Position numbers and translations under genes: made by a program. From Corallium rubrum (lineage: Eukaryota; Cnidaria; Anthozoa; Scleralcyonacea; Coralliidae), in the NCBI GenBank assembly GCA_964035015.1, contig OZ036006.1:13668690-13732689 (forward strand): 64,000 nt of DNA, read 5' to 3'. The notes below the pieces were generated by a model. It was not told the origin of the DNA, ran no database searches, and was given only the letters and a program-made list of their open reading frames with translations. This document shows, piece by piece, positions 52,293 through 63,069 of the stretch (the first letter of the stretch is position 1; every line of letters begins with the position of its first letter).

Positions 52293-52625
52293 AATGAGTA
52301 ATGAGTAATGATTTATTTAACGTCGTAAACACAGGATGTGGTTGCCCAATCATCCGAGCTAGAGGCTCATGTTAAAAGTGCACGACATAAACTAAGACCT
52401 AAGTGTTGATTTTACGGAGGGAGGAAAACCGCAGAACCCTGCGAAAAACCCTCGAAGCATAGGAGAGACCAACTAAACTCTACTCACATGAAATTCAAGT
52501 TCGAGAACGGAGCTATTCCCAGACGGTCACCCATACAATTACTAACCCCATCCAACTGGGCTTAACTACAGCGGTGAGAGGCAGCGCCCTAACAGCACAC
52601 GCCACCCGTGCTTCCCTTGTTTGCA
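52293..52625 (-). mobile_element. 5S rRNA-derived SINE
   Basis: On the minus strand the 5' part contains GGTTAGTAATTGTATGGG then TGACCGTCTGGGAATA, which matches the 3' half of animal 5S rRNA (internal control region C box) at about 30 of 34 positions. A ~200-bp body follows, then AATAAATC and a short ATTACTC repeat tail at 52293-52310. This is the SINE3-type layout: pol III promoter from 5S, unrelated body, short repeat tail. No target duplication was identified. Confidence 0.75.
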
Positions 52626-53236
52626 CGCCACCCGTTTGCACATGTTTCATGATAAAAAAATTTTTTTTAAACTTTTATTGGCTTTGCTTTTTGAAAACCA
52701 TAAAACGTAAAAGACATAGAAAGATTCCAAACTAGCACACTGTATCATTACGCATTCTAATCCTTGAATAAATTACGGTGAATGCAAATAATTAATTAGA
52801 AATATTTGCATAGCCTTAATCACTCTTTTTACTATTGAAATTTAATTATGACAAAATTGCCCTTTTCTAATTATTATTTTTGGTTTAGTTGCTAAAAGGA
52901 CTAATAAAATAAAACATTTTTAGGCAACTATCTAAATTAAATTCCTTTAACATGCCGTTTAAGGTAGCCACCGTATAATTGAAATATAAAAAAAAATTAT
53001 ATATGATAGAAAGTGTAAAAATTAAATTTTATTGTTTTAAGTTGTGTATTATATTCTTAGAAGAAGTTAAAAACCAAATATTATCAATAAATTTTATCAA
53101 AACCTCGATTATTATTGTATATTATTCGGCGCAAGAACGAATTCTTATTACGCGTTTTCGTCTTGGTATATAGACTTTCAGGAACGCTTTTTAACCTAGA
53201 TTTGGTAAACTTCGGGATGGTTTGATTCCAACATTT
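52626..53236. other. AT-rich DNA without recognisable gene
   Basis: Only short frames and A/T runs; no repeats or RNA genes were recognised. Confidence 0.5.
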
Positions 53237-54436
53237 TCATGTCTGAAAGATAGACAGGAAGCCACCGACCATAGTTACCCTGTTTATGGAGAAGAAATGG
53301 GGAACCATTGCGGCAGTTGCGGAGAGGTGAAGCTTCCAGTTCCCAGTTCGTTCAGCTTTAACAAGCTGCAAGATCACTAGCACTATATTAATATAGTCAT
53401 CCCAGAAGCTGAAAACCTTGGACTTCTTTCTGCTTTCCGATTTGAATGTGTCTAGTAGTGACATTACAAGCTCGACACAGCCTTGCAATGCCGGCCAGCT
53501 CTCACTAAAGAAACCTTTTGTTACTGTGTTCTGGCATTCCTTACTTTTGCTAACAAGAAATTGCTTGGCCCCGTCCTCCAGTCCAACTTCTTGCTTTGAC
53601 AGCCATTCCAGGAAGGCTTGTCACAAGAGCCTAAACAGCGCCTCCATGCTGAGCTTGTGGGCCCGGATACCTCTATTGTAAGACATTCCAAGCATCAATA
53701 CGGAAGTGGTGCCAGATGCATCGTGCATAAAGTCCGGATCGTATCAACATGTCTTCCAAGTCTGATTGTGCGTACTTCTTTCCGAGGAGAGAGGTCGTTT
53801 AGCGTTATGTGAAAGCTGCTCGTTCTGATAAAAGTGTCCTTAAACTCTTCAGGGTATTTCATCTGCAGGTGCTTAGTTTTCGCAAGGGCCAGATCAGAAG
53901 TGACAACCGAGTCGTGCTATCATAGGGCGTTACAAATCTTCTGCGCAAGCTTTATCTAGGTGTACAGAGTGCTGAAGTTGGTTGATTCTGCATTGATCAT
54001 TGCGTGATAGCCGATGATGTTGTCCACTGGGCTGCTGGTGTGTGTGTGTGTGTGTGATGGCGTTGAATCCACTCCATTCTGGTATGTTCTGCTCTTCTAG
54101 TGTCTGTTGGTTGCACGCCATGAAAGGGTCCGAAAAACGAAGCAGCATCCAGCGGTCAGCCGTGCAGGAGGATCGCAACTGGCGGTCCCACTGAAGCCAG
54201 TCGATGACAACGTTTCCATCATAGTCAACAAGAGCTGGACGTCTGCTTCCAACATTTATCTGTTCCATGACAACTAGGTTACGAGTTGAATCCAACGATC
54301 TCTTCTTTTTGAAATGGTCAGCGTGCACTACTCGTGCTGGATTGGGGCTGTACTGCTTGTGCTGGTATATAGCCAGTGTCGTTGCGTGTGTTGTGTTTTT
54401 CCTGTTGATCGTATAAAGATCTTTAGTATCAACCAA
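53237..54436 (-). pseudogene. Degraded coding-like region of unknown origin
   Basis: A minus-strand frame of 168 codons (54436-53930) has a plausible protein composition, including 'GSRRPALVDYDGNVVIDWLQWD' and 'LLRFSDPFMACNQQTLEEQNIPEW'-like stretches (given only in part), with a short CA-repeat insertion ('HTHTHQQ') near 54030. Shorter minus-strand frames follow toward 53237. I do not recognise a family. It could be an old transposon or gene fragment. Confidence 0.35.
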
Positions 54437-56392
54437 CTAGTGGTTTATCACAAATCCGGCTTTTTGATTGGCTGAGCTACTAGTGATCTATTTGTGACAG
54501 ACCACTTGTAGCGTTATCCAATGATAAACCTTCTTATAGCTGGAATATTCCTATTCTGACCAATCCAAGAAGCCATGGCATATTCACGCTGCGAGAAAAA
54601 CCTGGAAACTAGGCCAAACATGGTGTCCGCTAAAATTTATATACGAGTGATGAAATCATGAAAACATTGTCCCGAAAGTAATGGAAAATTGTTTAGTCTG
54701 ACATTTTCGAATAAGAAAATGAATTCGCTTATGCCTATGGAGTTTATCTACACCAAATTTAAAGCAAAGTATTTACAATCTCCTTTTTTGTGAGCGATTG
54801 TTTATCATGTGCCATCGAGCTACTCTACATTTTGAATGGGGAGACTTCTGCAAACGAAAAGGTAAAACTATCTGAAAATTTGGAACAATGTTTGATAAGA
54901 CTTATTTACGTCAAAGAAAAGTTGTTTATGGTTGATACTAAAACAATTAGACAACTCGCCCTCGTTTTCTACGAGCAGATAGTCAACTCTGCATCGCCTC
55001 GTTGACTTTCAGCTCACAGAAAACTCGGTCTCATTGTCTAATTGTTAAGTATAAAAACCCCAGTTTAAAAATTAGGCCCGGTTGCTAATTTGTCCTCACT
55101 CGCCCCATTCCCTATCGTTAGTATCAAGATCTGACATTTCTTACCTATTTTAAAGACCGAGCCTAATATAGGGACCTTAAATTCTCTTCATTTTATTTAA
55201 AGGTTAATAGACACAATTACATGATTTGTGTAATGCACATTGGTATTTTAATATCTATTTATTTAGAACTAAAAAAGTAAAAATAAAAATTTTGTTTAAC
55301 CAATAATAAATCATGATACTAAAATTTACTAGCATTTATTTATATAACTGAGACTAATTTCGCTAATCTAAATCATCTTATTTTCAAATCCGTCCTACTT
55401 TTTGAAGATTTGGCACGATATAGGACCCTTCAGTTGCAGCCTCGTTTCCCTGCTAACAAAGAAACAAATGGAGACGCACGTTTATTTTGTCTATTTCTTC
55501 AAAGTATGCACGTCCAAATAGATTTTTTTTAGCATGAAACTACAGAAAATGACCCCACGTGTTGCTGTCAAATCTTAAAGTATGAATCAAACCGTCAATA
55601 TCGTTTTAGCAGGAATTGAAACTTCTCAGAATTGGCAAAAATGCCGATTTCTGACAAAACGGTCAGGCGGTAACTCACGTGACATGATTTGTTGCTATGT
55701 AAGCCCTCAAATTTTAGACACAGACTTACTCGACATCGTTTGATAGTTTCTGGGAAATTTTGACAAAAGACGTTAAATTTACAAGGAAAATAATGGTTGA
55801 ACCGCGTTTCCAAGTTGAGCACCATATTTGGGCAAAGAGCACCATTTATATCGTTAGTCGTACCACAATTATATTCGGGACTACGTAGTAACCTAGACTG
55901 AAATAGCAGTTATTCTTCTATAGAACTCTGGTTGTGGACCTTTTCTGTCTGGTCGGATGAACGAGACGAGCTTTATTATGGGCTAGCTGCTTGACTATTA
56001 GCCCACGTGCAGTTTTGGGCTCTTGTTAGAAAACATGTTAACAAACAACTAAAATCTGGAAAACAATTTAATTTACTTGGATCTAATTCAATTTCCATAG
56101 TTTTGACAAAAACGACAGTTGACCAGGCGTTCTGTTTGGCAATTCTCACATTGCAGCCTATTCGATATCATATTGTTAAGTTCTCGTGCCAAGAGCCAAT
56201 TTGCTACGTTTTTAAGCAACGCAAAGTTTCCCAGGACTTTATGAGTACAGAACTTCGTTTCAAACTTTATTCACGTTTTTAATATTCATCTTCTTCGGAT
56301 ACAAAACAGGTATGGTAAAGCCGCAAAGATCTTAAAGTGATCTATGACAGCGTGAGATGATTAAATTACCAGACTTGTGTTAATACAATAAC
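54437..56392. other. No supportable gene
   Basis: AT-rich sequence with scattered short frames (for example 71 codons at 54790-55005 and 91 codons at 56007-56282). None has a recognisable domain or splice context. Confidence 0.5.
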
Positions 56393-56835
56393 AACATGAC
56401 GTTAGTTTTCTAACGCCCCGGAGCATAAAATATAACAAAATCCAGGGATAATTCTATGGAGAGTTTTGAAAGCTTCAGGGAGAAGGCGTCTGTTTCTACG
56501 GAGAAGGTGCATGCTTCCACAGAGAAGACACATGTTTCAACAGAGAAGAGACTTATTTGAATAGAAAAATGTTGCGCATTCTTGAAGAAGTTTACTGTTG
56601 TCATGTTGAAGTGGTTCAGTTTGCCAGACGTGCGCTTAAATTAAGGAGGCGGTTATTAATACGGAAAAGTGGTAATATTTCACGAGAAACGTTTGTATTT
56701 TCACGCAACATGCGCGTATTTCCACAGAGAATCGTCACTTTTCCACGGAGAAGTTCGGTTTCTACGGCGAGAAGCCTGGTTTCTACGGAGAAGCTGCGGT
56801 TTGTACCGAGAAGTGGGGAGCTTTACGAGTCACCG
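56393..56835 (+). repeat. Dispersed repeat with TTTC-ACRGAGAAG sub-units (plus copy)
   Basis: Inverted counterpart of 46960-47225. Sub-units of ~24-27 bp (TTTCTACGGAGAAG, TTCCACAGAGAAG and similar) repeat about ten times across 56470-56830, producing a Ser/Arg/Val-rich artefactual frame. Confidence 0.7.
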
Positions 56836-56999
56836 TAATGAGGAATTAAACTCCTCAAACGTGGGCGAAACGGTGCCTGCGAAATTGCACAACACAGAAA
56901 TTATTATTCTATTGCACGATACTCTATACGATTTGATGATGCTGATGGAGTCATTGTCGTGCAAAGATTATTGTCTAGCCGTATTAAGAAATAACCGGC

Positions 57000-57228
57000 C
57001 AACCATAAACCATCAACCATCAATCATCAACCATCAATCATTAAACATTAACCATTGACAATTAGCAATTAACAATTAACAACAAAAACAACTAACAACA
57101 AAGCGAATTAACAATTAACTCAAAAACGATTAACAATTCACAATTGATAATTAACAATTAACAACAAAAACAACTAACAACAAACCAACTACAAATTAAC
57201 AACAAACACGATTAACAGCAAAAGCAAT
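57000..57228. repeat. Degenerate ACAATTA/CAACCAT simple repeat
   Basis: Short A/C-rich units (CCATCAA, then ACAATTA and ACAACAA) grade into the pure CAA tract that follows and look like its decayed edge. Confidence 0.85.
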
Positions 57229-58541
<1,313 letters not shown>

Positions 58542-58647
58542 CAACCAAAGTCGAAAATTTCGTTCCCTTTGGCGATATGGTTATGCTAATTATATTATAT
58601 GAATATATAAATGAGTATCTATATAGCTATATCTATATATCTATATA

Positions 58648-59040
58648 TGGAAAATTACGATTACCTTACCCCCATACAATGGAACCATGAACCCTAACCC
58701 TAATCACAAAACCGTGCCATAAACGTCCTCGATTTGTGATTAGGGTTAGGGTTCATGGTTCCATTGTATGGTGGTGAGGTAATCGTAATATTCCATACCA
58801 CAAACTTCCCCGGTTTGTGATTAGGGTTAGGGTTCATGGTTCCATTGTATGGTGGTGAGGTAATCGTAATATATTCCATACCACAAACTTCCCGGTTTGT
58901 GATTAGGATTACGGTTCATGGTTCCATTGTATGGTGGTGAGGTAATCGTAATTTTCCATACCACAAACCTTCCGGTTTGTGATTAGGGTTAGGGTTCATG
59001 GTTCCATTGTATGGTGGTGAGGCAATCGTAATTTTTCACA
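58648..59040. repeat. Telomere-motif array A, left copy
   Basis: About five ~81-87 bp units containing CCCTAACCCTAA or its complement plus ACCATACAATGGAACCATGA and GATTACCTCACC blocks. The first unit is forward and the rest inverted; the switch at ~58700-58735 carries AAAACCGTGC and AACGTCCTC. The same structure occurs at 62290-62900. Confidence 0.92.
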
Positions 59041-59204
59041 CAACCAAACCCCAGAGATCTGCAGTAAAGTAGAAACTTTTTTTTTTGAGGAACTTCAAGT
59101 GATAATAATGATCGTTTTTTAAACAATAACACGTTTTGACATTCGTAGTCAAAGTCTAAATTGATATAGATATATAATAAGTGCAATTTCCAATGAAGAA
59201 GTTA
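59041..59204. repeat. Spacer between arrays A and B, left copy
   Basis: ~165-bp unique-type spacer with GATAATAATGATCGTTTTTTAA, similar (~80%) to 62905-63065 in the same orientation. Confidence 0.8.
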
Positions 59205-59690
59205 ATATATTCTGACCCACCGGCTACAATCACTCTGTAGCCGGTCGTTTCCATATGGTAGATCTGTATTTTAATTGATATTCATAACTACCGTCTACCC
59301 GGCTACTAGTTAAAACCTTGTTAAATTGACCGGCTACTGACCGGCTACCGTATGGAAACGACCGGCTACCGAGCTAAAGTAGCCGGTGGTTTGGAATATA
59401 TTATAACGCTATTTAATTGATATTCATAACTACCGTCTAACCGGCTACTAGTTAAAACCTTGTTAAATTGACCGGCTACTGACCGTCTATGGTAGCCGGT
59501 CAATTTAACAAGGTTTTAACTAGTAGCCGGGTAGACGGTAGTTATGAATATCAATTAAATAGCGTTATAATATATTCCAAACCACCGGCTACTTTAGCTC
59601 GATAGCCGGTCGTTTCCATATGGTAGCCGGTCAGTAGCCGGTCAATTTAACAAGGTTTTAACTAGTAGCCGAGTAGAATGTAGCCATATA
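59205..59690. repeat. TAGCCGGT array B, left copy, forming a ~400-bp palindrome
   Basis: It contains ACCGGCTAC/GTAGCCGGT motifs, CGTTTCCATATGG and TTTAACAAGGTTTTAACT blocks. 59287-59480 is the near-perfect reverse complement of 59491-59690, with a ~10-bp centre (GACCGTCTAT). The right copy of array B (63070 onward) is head-to-tail instead. Confidence 0.92.
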
Positions 59691-59692
59691 CA

Positions 59693-59748
59693 TGTAAATT
59701 AGATCTGTAACTTAATGAATATCAATTAAGTTACAGATCTAATTTACA
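59693..59748. repeat. Perfect 24-bp-arm hairpin
   Basis: Arms TGTAAATTAGATCTGTAACT(TAAT) and its exact complement surround the 8-bp loop GAATATCA. It lies upstream of the recombinase gene, directly after the large palindrome. Confidence 0.95.
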
Positions 59749-60039
59749 AGTATATTCTCTCGCATTAAATATAACCCTATTTTCTCAAACAAAAACAGCA
59801 ATTTTGACTGTGGGAACGCTTTGTTCCCATTCAATAATCGGAAGTAAAGTGGATGTAATGAACCGAAAGTTAGCTACCAAAAGGACGTCTTTTCAATTTT
59901 TCGATCTATCTAATCCCAAAGGAAGAAGGAAGATATACATGGCAGAGTATAAATATGCGAGATATGTTGAAGATAGATGTAAACACAATTAGCCGTCGCC
60001 GTTCATGCAGTAGTTCTTGAAGTTTACCGTGGCCATTGG

Positions 60040-61704
60040 ATGCCTCGTCGAAATAACCGTATGGTGGATTGGAAGTCTCTCGACGGGGCATTCAAGAAGC
60101 CTAGACGGTTACATCTGCAGACAGACGAAGAAGGCCTTAATCATTGTCCAGTTCCTAACTGCGACCATCCAGGATTTGCCAGTCGAAGAGGCTGTCGAAA
60201 GCACGTCAAAGTAAAACATCCTTGGTACGCGTACTTCGATGAAAAACCGACAATACTCAGCGACAATGTCAAGCCTGTAATTGAAGTTACGTCGACGAAA
60301 AGCAAACTGACACTGCCGTGTTGCTCATCGGATAACGAATTCGCTCGTTCTCTTTCGCTATGGTTACAAAGTACAACGGGTGGAGGGAAAACGTCAAAAC
60401 AAGCAGAAATTTCGGTCACGCGAGCTCTTAAATATCTCAAGTTTTGTTGCGGAGAATCGGGCGAGGAGGAGTCGACCGTGTTGTCCACCGTGCAACTTAT
60501 CGACTATTTTCTGTGCTCTTCTAAATTTCTCACGAATTTTCTCGACCACCTCGAGGACACCTGGCAGATGGCTCAGTCGGGCCGACTCGGCTATGTAACA
60601 AGCATTTCTGACCTACTCGACTTCCGCAAGTTCAACTCTCCACCTGGTCCTGTCCTTCAGAACTTCTCGGTGACCGAAGTGTACATCAAGCGAGCCAAGA
60701 AGTGTCTGGCAAAGCAGATGCGTTCGCACTGGACGACAGATCTGGACATTGAGACACTGGAATCGAGAAGAAGTTGGGCTTCGTTAGCCGAGTTGCAGAC
60801 AATCGTTCCATTTCACATCGAGCGCTACAAGCAGATTTTAGAAGAGTGCAGAAAATTGTCAACTTTTGTTACGTCAAGCGACTTAACATTTGCCACGCGA
60901 TTCCTCGCAGTATTTATGTTTGTTAAAGTAAAGGGTTGTCGTCCGATGACCTATCAACATTTGACAGTCACTATGTTTGAAAATGCGAAGCACAACGATG
61001 GGATGGTAGACCAAACAATTTTTAAAACCGCTAAAAAGTACGGTTTCGATTCCTTGTATTTTGACGAAGTGAGCTTGGTAGTAGTCGACGACTATGTTCG
61101 TTTTGTCAGAGCTCTTCTCCTGCCGCAATGCGAGTACTTGCTGGTAAACCGAAACGGTGCGCAATTTCAAAAATTGACTGAACTATTGAGCGTGCTGGTG
61201 TTTCAGGCCATAGGAAAGTACATTTACCCAACGAGATACAGACAGATAATAGAGACTGAAAGTGCCATTGTGTTAGACGTGGAAGAACAGAAGGTGGTTT
61301 CGGAAGATCAGAAACACAGTTCGAACGTTGCCCGAGTGCATTACCAGAAGTTACGCTCGCGGGATGTTGCCATGAAAGGAAAGACGTGCATGGACAAGCT
61401 GCGGGGAGTCGAAGGCGAAGCAATGGACAGTTGCGTCGAGCAGTTAAACGACGATCCTTTGCCAAAAGAAAACAGGTGTGAACAACGTCAAAGTGAAGAC
61501 GATTCTGTAAACAAAATAGGCAGACAACCGGGACGAAAGGACCCGGTGAGGTTTACCAAGCAAGAAGACAATTACATAAGAAGAGGTATCGAGAAGTTTG
61601 GACTGCTCTGGTCTTCCATCCTCCGTCATCCAGCTTTTCATTTCCAAGAGACCAGAGAAGCAAGAACGTTGAGAATGAGAGCAGTAGCTTTGAAATTAAT
61701 TTAA
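60040..61704 (+). CDS. Crypton-like tyrosine recombinase with C2H2 finger and Myb/SANT-like domain
   Basis: An intact 554-residue protein. An N-terminal C2H2-type finger (C36, C41, H55, H60; 'CPVPNC...GCRKHVKVKH') is followed by a long helical region and a tyrosine-recombinase core: Arg in 'VKGCRPMTYQHL' (R301), 'YPTRYRQIIETES' where HxxR is expected (Tyr at 396, Arg 399), and the nucleophile candidate Tyr435 in 'ARVHYQKLRSRDVA'. Residues ~503-545 ('RFTKQEDNYIRRGIEKFG...W') are Myb/SANT-like. This layout matches a Crypton-like family expanded in marine invertebrates, catalysing cut-and-rejoin recombination. ATG 60040 gives the complete finger. An upstream 62-codon frame (59804-59992) is of unknown relevance. 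Confidence 0.85.
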   Translation: MPRRNNRMVDWKSLDGAFKKPRRLHLQTDEEGLNHCPVPNCDHPGFASRRGCRKHVKVKHPWYAYFDEKPTILSDNVKPVIEVTSTKSKLTLPCCSSDNEFARSLSLWLQSTTGGGKTSKQAEISVTRALKYLKFCCGESGEEESTVLSTVQLIDYFLCSSKFLTNFLDHLEDTWQMAQSGRLGYVTSISDLLDFRKFNSPPGPVLQNFSVTEVYIKRAKKCLAKQMRSHWTTDLDIETLESRRSWASLAELQTIVPFHIERYKQILEECRKLSTFVTSSDLTFATRFLAVFMFVKVKGCRPMTYQHLTVTMFENAKHNDGMVDQTIFKTAKKYGFDSLYFDEVSLVVVDDYVRFVRALLLPQCEYLLVNRNGAQFQKLTELLSVLVFQAIGKYIYPTRYRQIIETESAIVLDVEEQKVVSEDQKHSSNVARVHYQKLRSRDVAMKGKTCMDKLRGVEGEAMDSCVEQLNDDPLPKENRCEQRQSEDDSVNKIGRQPGRKDPVRFTKQEDNYIRRGIEKFGLLWSSILRHPAFHFQETREARTLRMRAVALKLI

Positions 61705-61765
61705 CGCTGCTGCTTTCGCCAAACACAAACAGCTTGATAGGTGTAACTTTTTCACATAACATGTA

Positions 61766-62142
61766 TACAGCTAAATCAATTAAGGTTGTCCAACGACAAA
61801 GGTAAAAGGTCGAATCCAAGCACGACAGGTACGATGGGAATTACGATATTTAAAAAGCAAAGCATATGCAGTTACCATATTTGTACACGAAACGTCAGAC
61901 AAACAAACCGAAATTGACTCTCAAAGGAGTATTAATGACAAACATAAATATTAAACATGTCAAATAAGCTCATTTGAAATCCCTTGAGAGTCAACTTCGG
62001 TTTGTTTGTCTGACTTTTCGCGTACAAATATGGTAACTACATATGCTTTGCCATTTAAATATAGTAATTCCCATCGTACCTTTCGCGCTTGGCTTCGACC
62101 TTTTACCTTTGTCGTTGGACAACCTTAATTGATTTAGCTGTA
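61766..62142. repeat. 159-bp-arm inverted repeat downstream of the recombinase gene
   Basis: 61766-61924 and 61984-62142 are near-perfect reverse complements (ACAGCTAAATCAATTAAGG ... and complement) with a 59-bp spacer. It begins 61 bp after the recombinase stop codon. Confidence 0.95.
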
Positions 62143-62289
62143 CTAAGTTTATAATAGAGTAAACATAATATGTAGAATTTTTTTATAAAAACAACGAAGA
62201 AAATACATCATTTTTAAGAGAACAATGTGTAGGGTGAGGCCCCATGTTCCGAAGGTGTGTACATTTGTGGTATGGAAAATTACCCCAAC

Positions 62290-62904
62290 AATGAAACAAT
62301 AACTCTAATTATAAAACGGGGAAGTTTGTGGTATGGAAAATTACGATTACCTCACCACCATACAATGGAACCATGAACCCTAACCCTAATCACAAACCGG
62401 GAAAGTTTGTGGTATGGAAAATAACGATTACCTCACCACCATACAATGGAACCATGAACCCTAACCCTAATCCTAATCACAAAACGGGGAAGTTTGTGGT
62501 ATGGAATATTACGATTACCTCACCACCATACAATGGAACCATGAACCCTAACCATAATCACAAACCGGGGAAGGTTGTGGTATGGAAAATTACGATTACC
62601 TTACCACCATACAATGGAACCATGAACCCTAACCCTAATCACAAAACCGTGCTATGAACGTCCCCGGTTTGTGATTATGGTTAGGGTTCATGGTTCCATT
62701 GTATGGTGGTGAGGTAATCGTAATTTTCCATACCACAAACTATCCCTGTTTGTGATTAGGGTTAGGGTTCACGGTTCCATTGTATGGTGGTGAGGTAATC
62801 GTAATTTTCCAAACCACAAACTTCCCCGGTTTGTGATTAGGGTTAGGGTTTATGTTTCCATTGTATGGGGTTCAGGTAATCGTAATTTTCCATACCACGA
62901 CCCC
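62290..62904. repeat. Telomere-motif array A, right copy
   Basis: About four to five forward units (GTTTGTGGTATGGAAAATTA ... CCCTAACCCTAATCACAAA) at 81-87 bp spacing are followed, after AAAACCGTGCTATGAACGTCC, by three inverted units. Because 81 bp is 27 codons, a 109-codon repetitive frame crosses it; this is not a gene. Confidence 0.93.
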
Positions 62905-63069
62905 ACAGGTCTGATTCACAGTCGAAATTTTAGGCAGCGATTTTTTGAGGGACTTCAGATGATAATATGATCATTTTTTAAACGATAACACGTTTACACA
63001 TTCGTATTCAAGGTCTAAATTGATATAAATAGTAGTTAGTCCTATTTCCAATGAAGACGTTTATATATT
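62905..63069. repeat. Spacer between arrays A and B, right copy
   Basis: Same orientation and order of blocks as 59041-59204 (GATAATATGATCATTTTTTAA, GATAACACGTTTACACATTC). Confidence 0.8.

Noticed and set aside
58648-59040. A true chromosome end
   Set aside because: The TTAGGG-type motifs are embedded in complex 81-87-bp units in both orientations and sequence continues on both sides, so it is interstitial.
62328-62657. 109-codon repetitive frame
   Set aside because: The 81-bp array unit equals 27 codons, so a frame stays open by periodicity alone; other units of the array break it.
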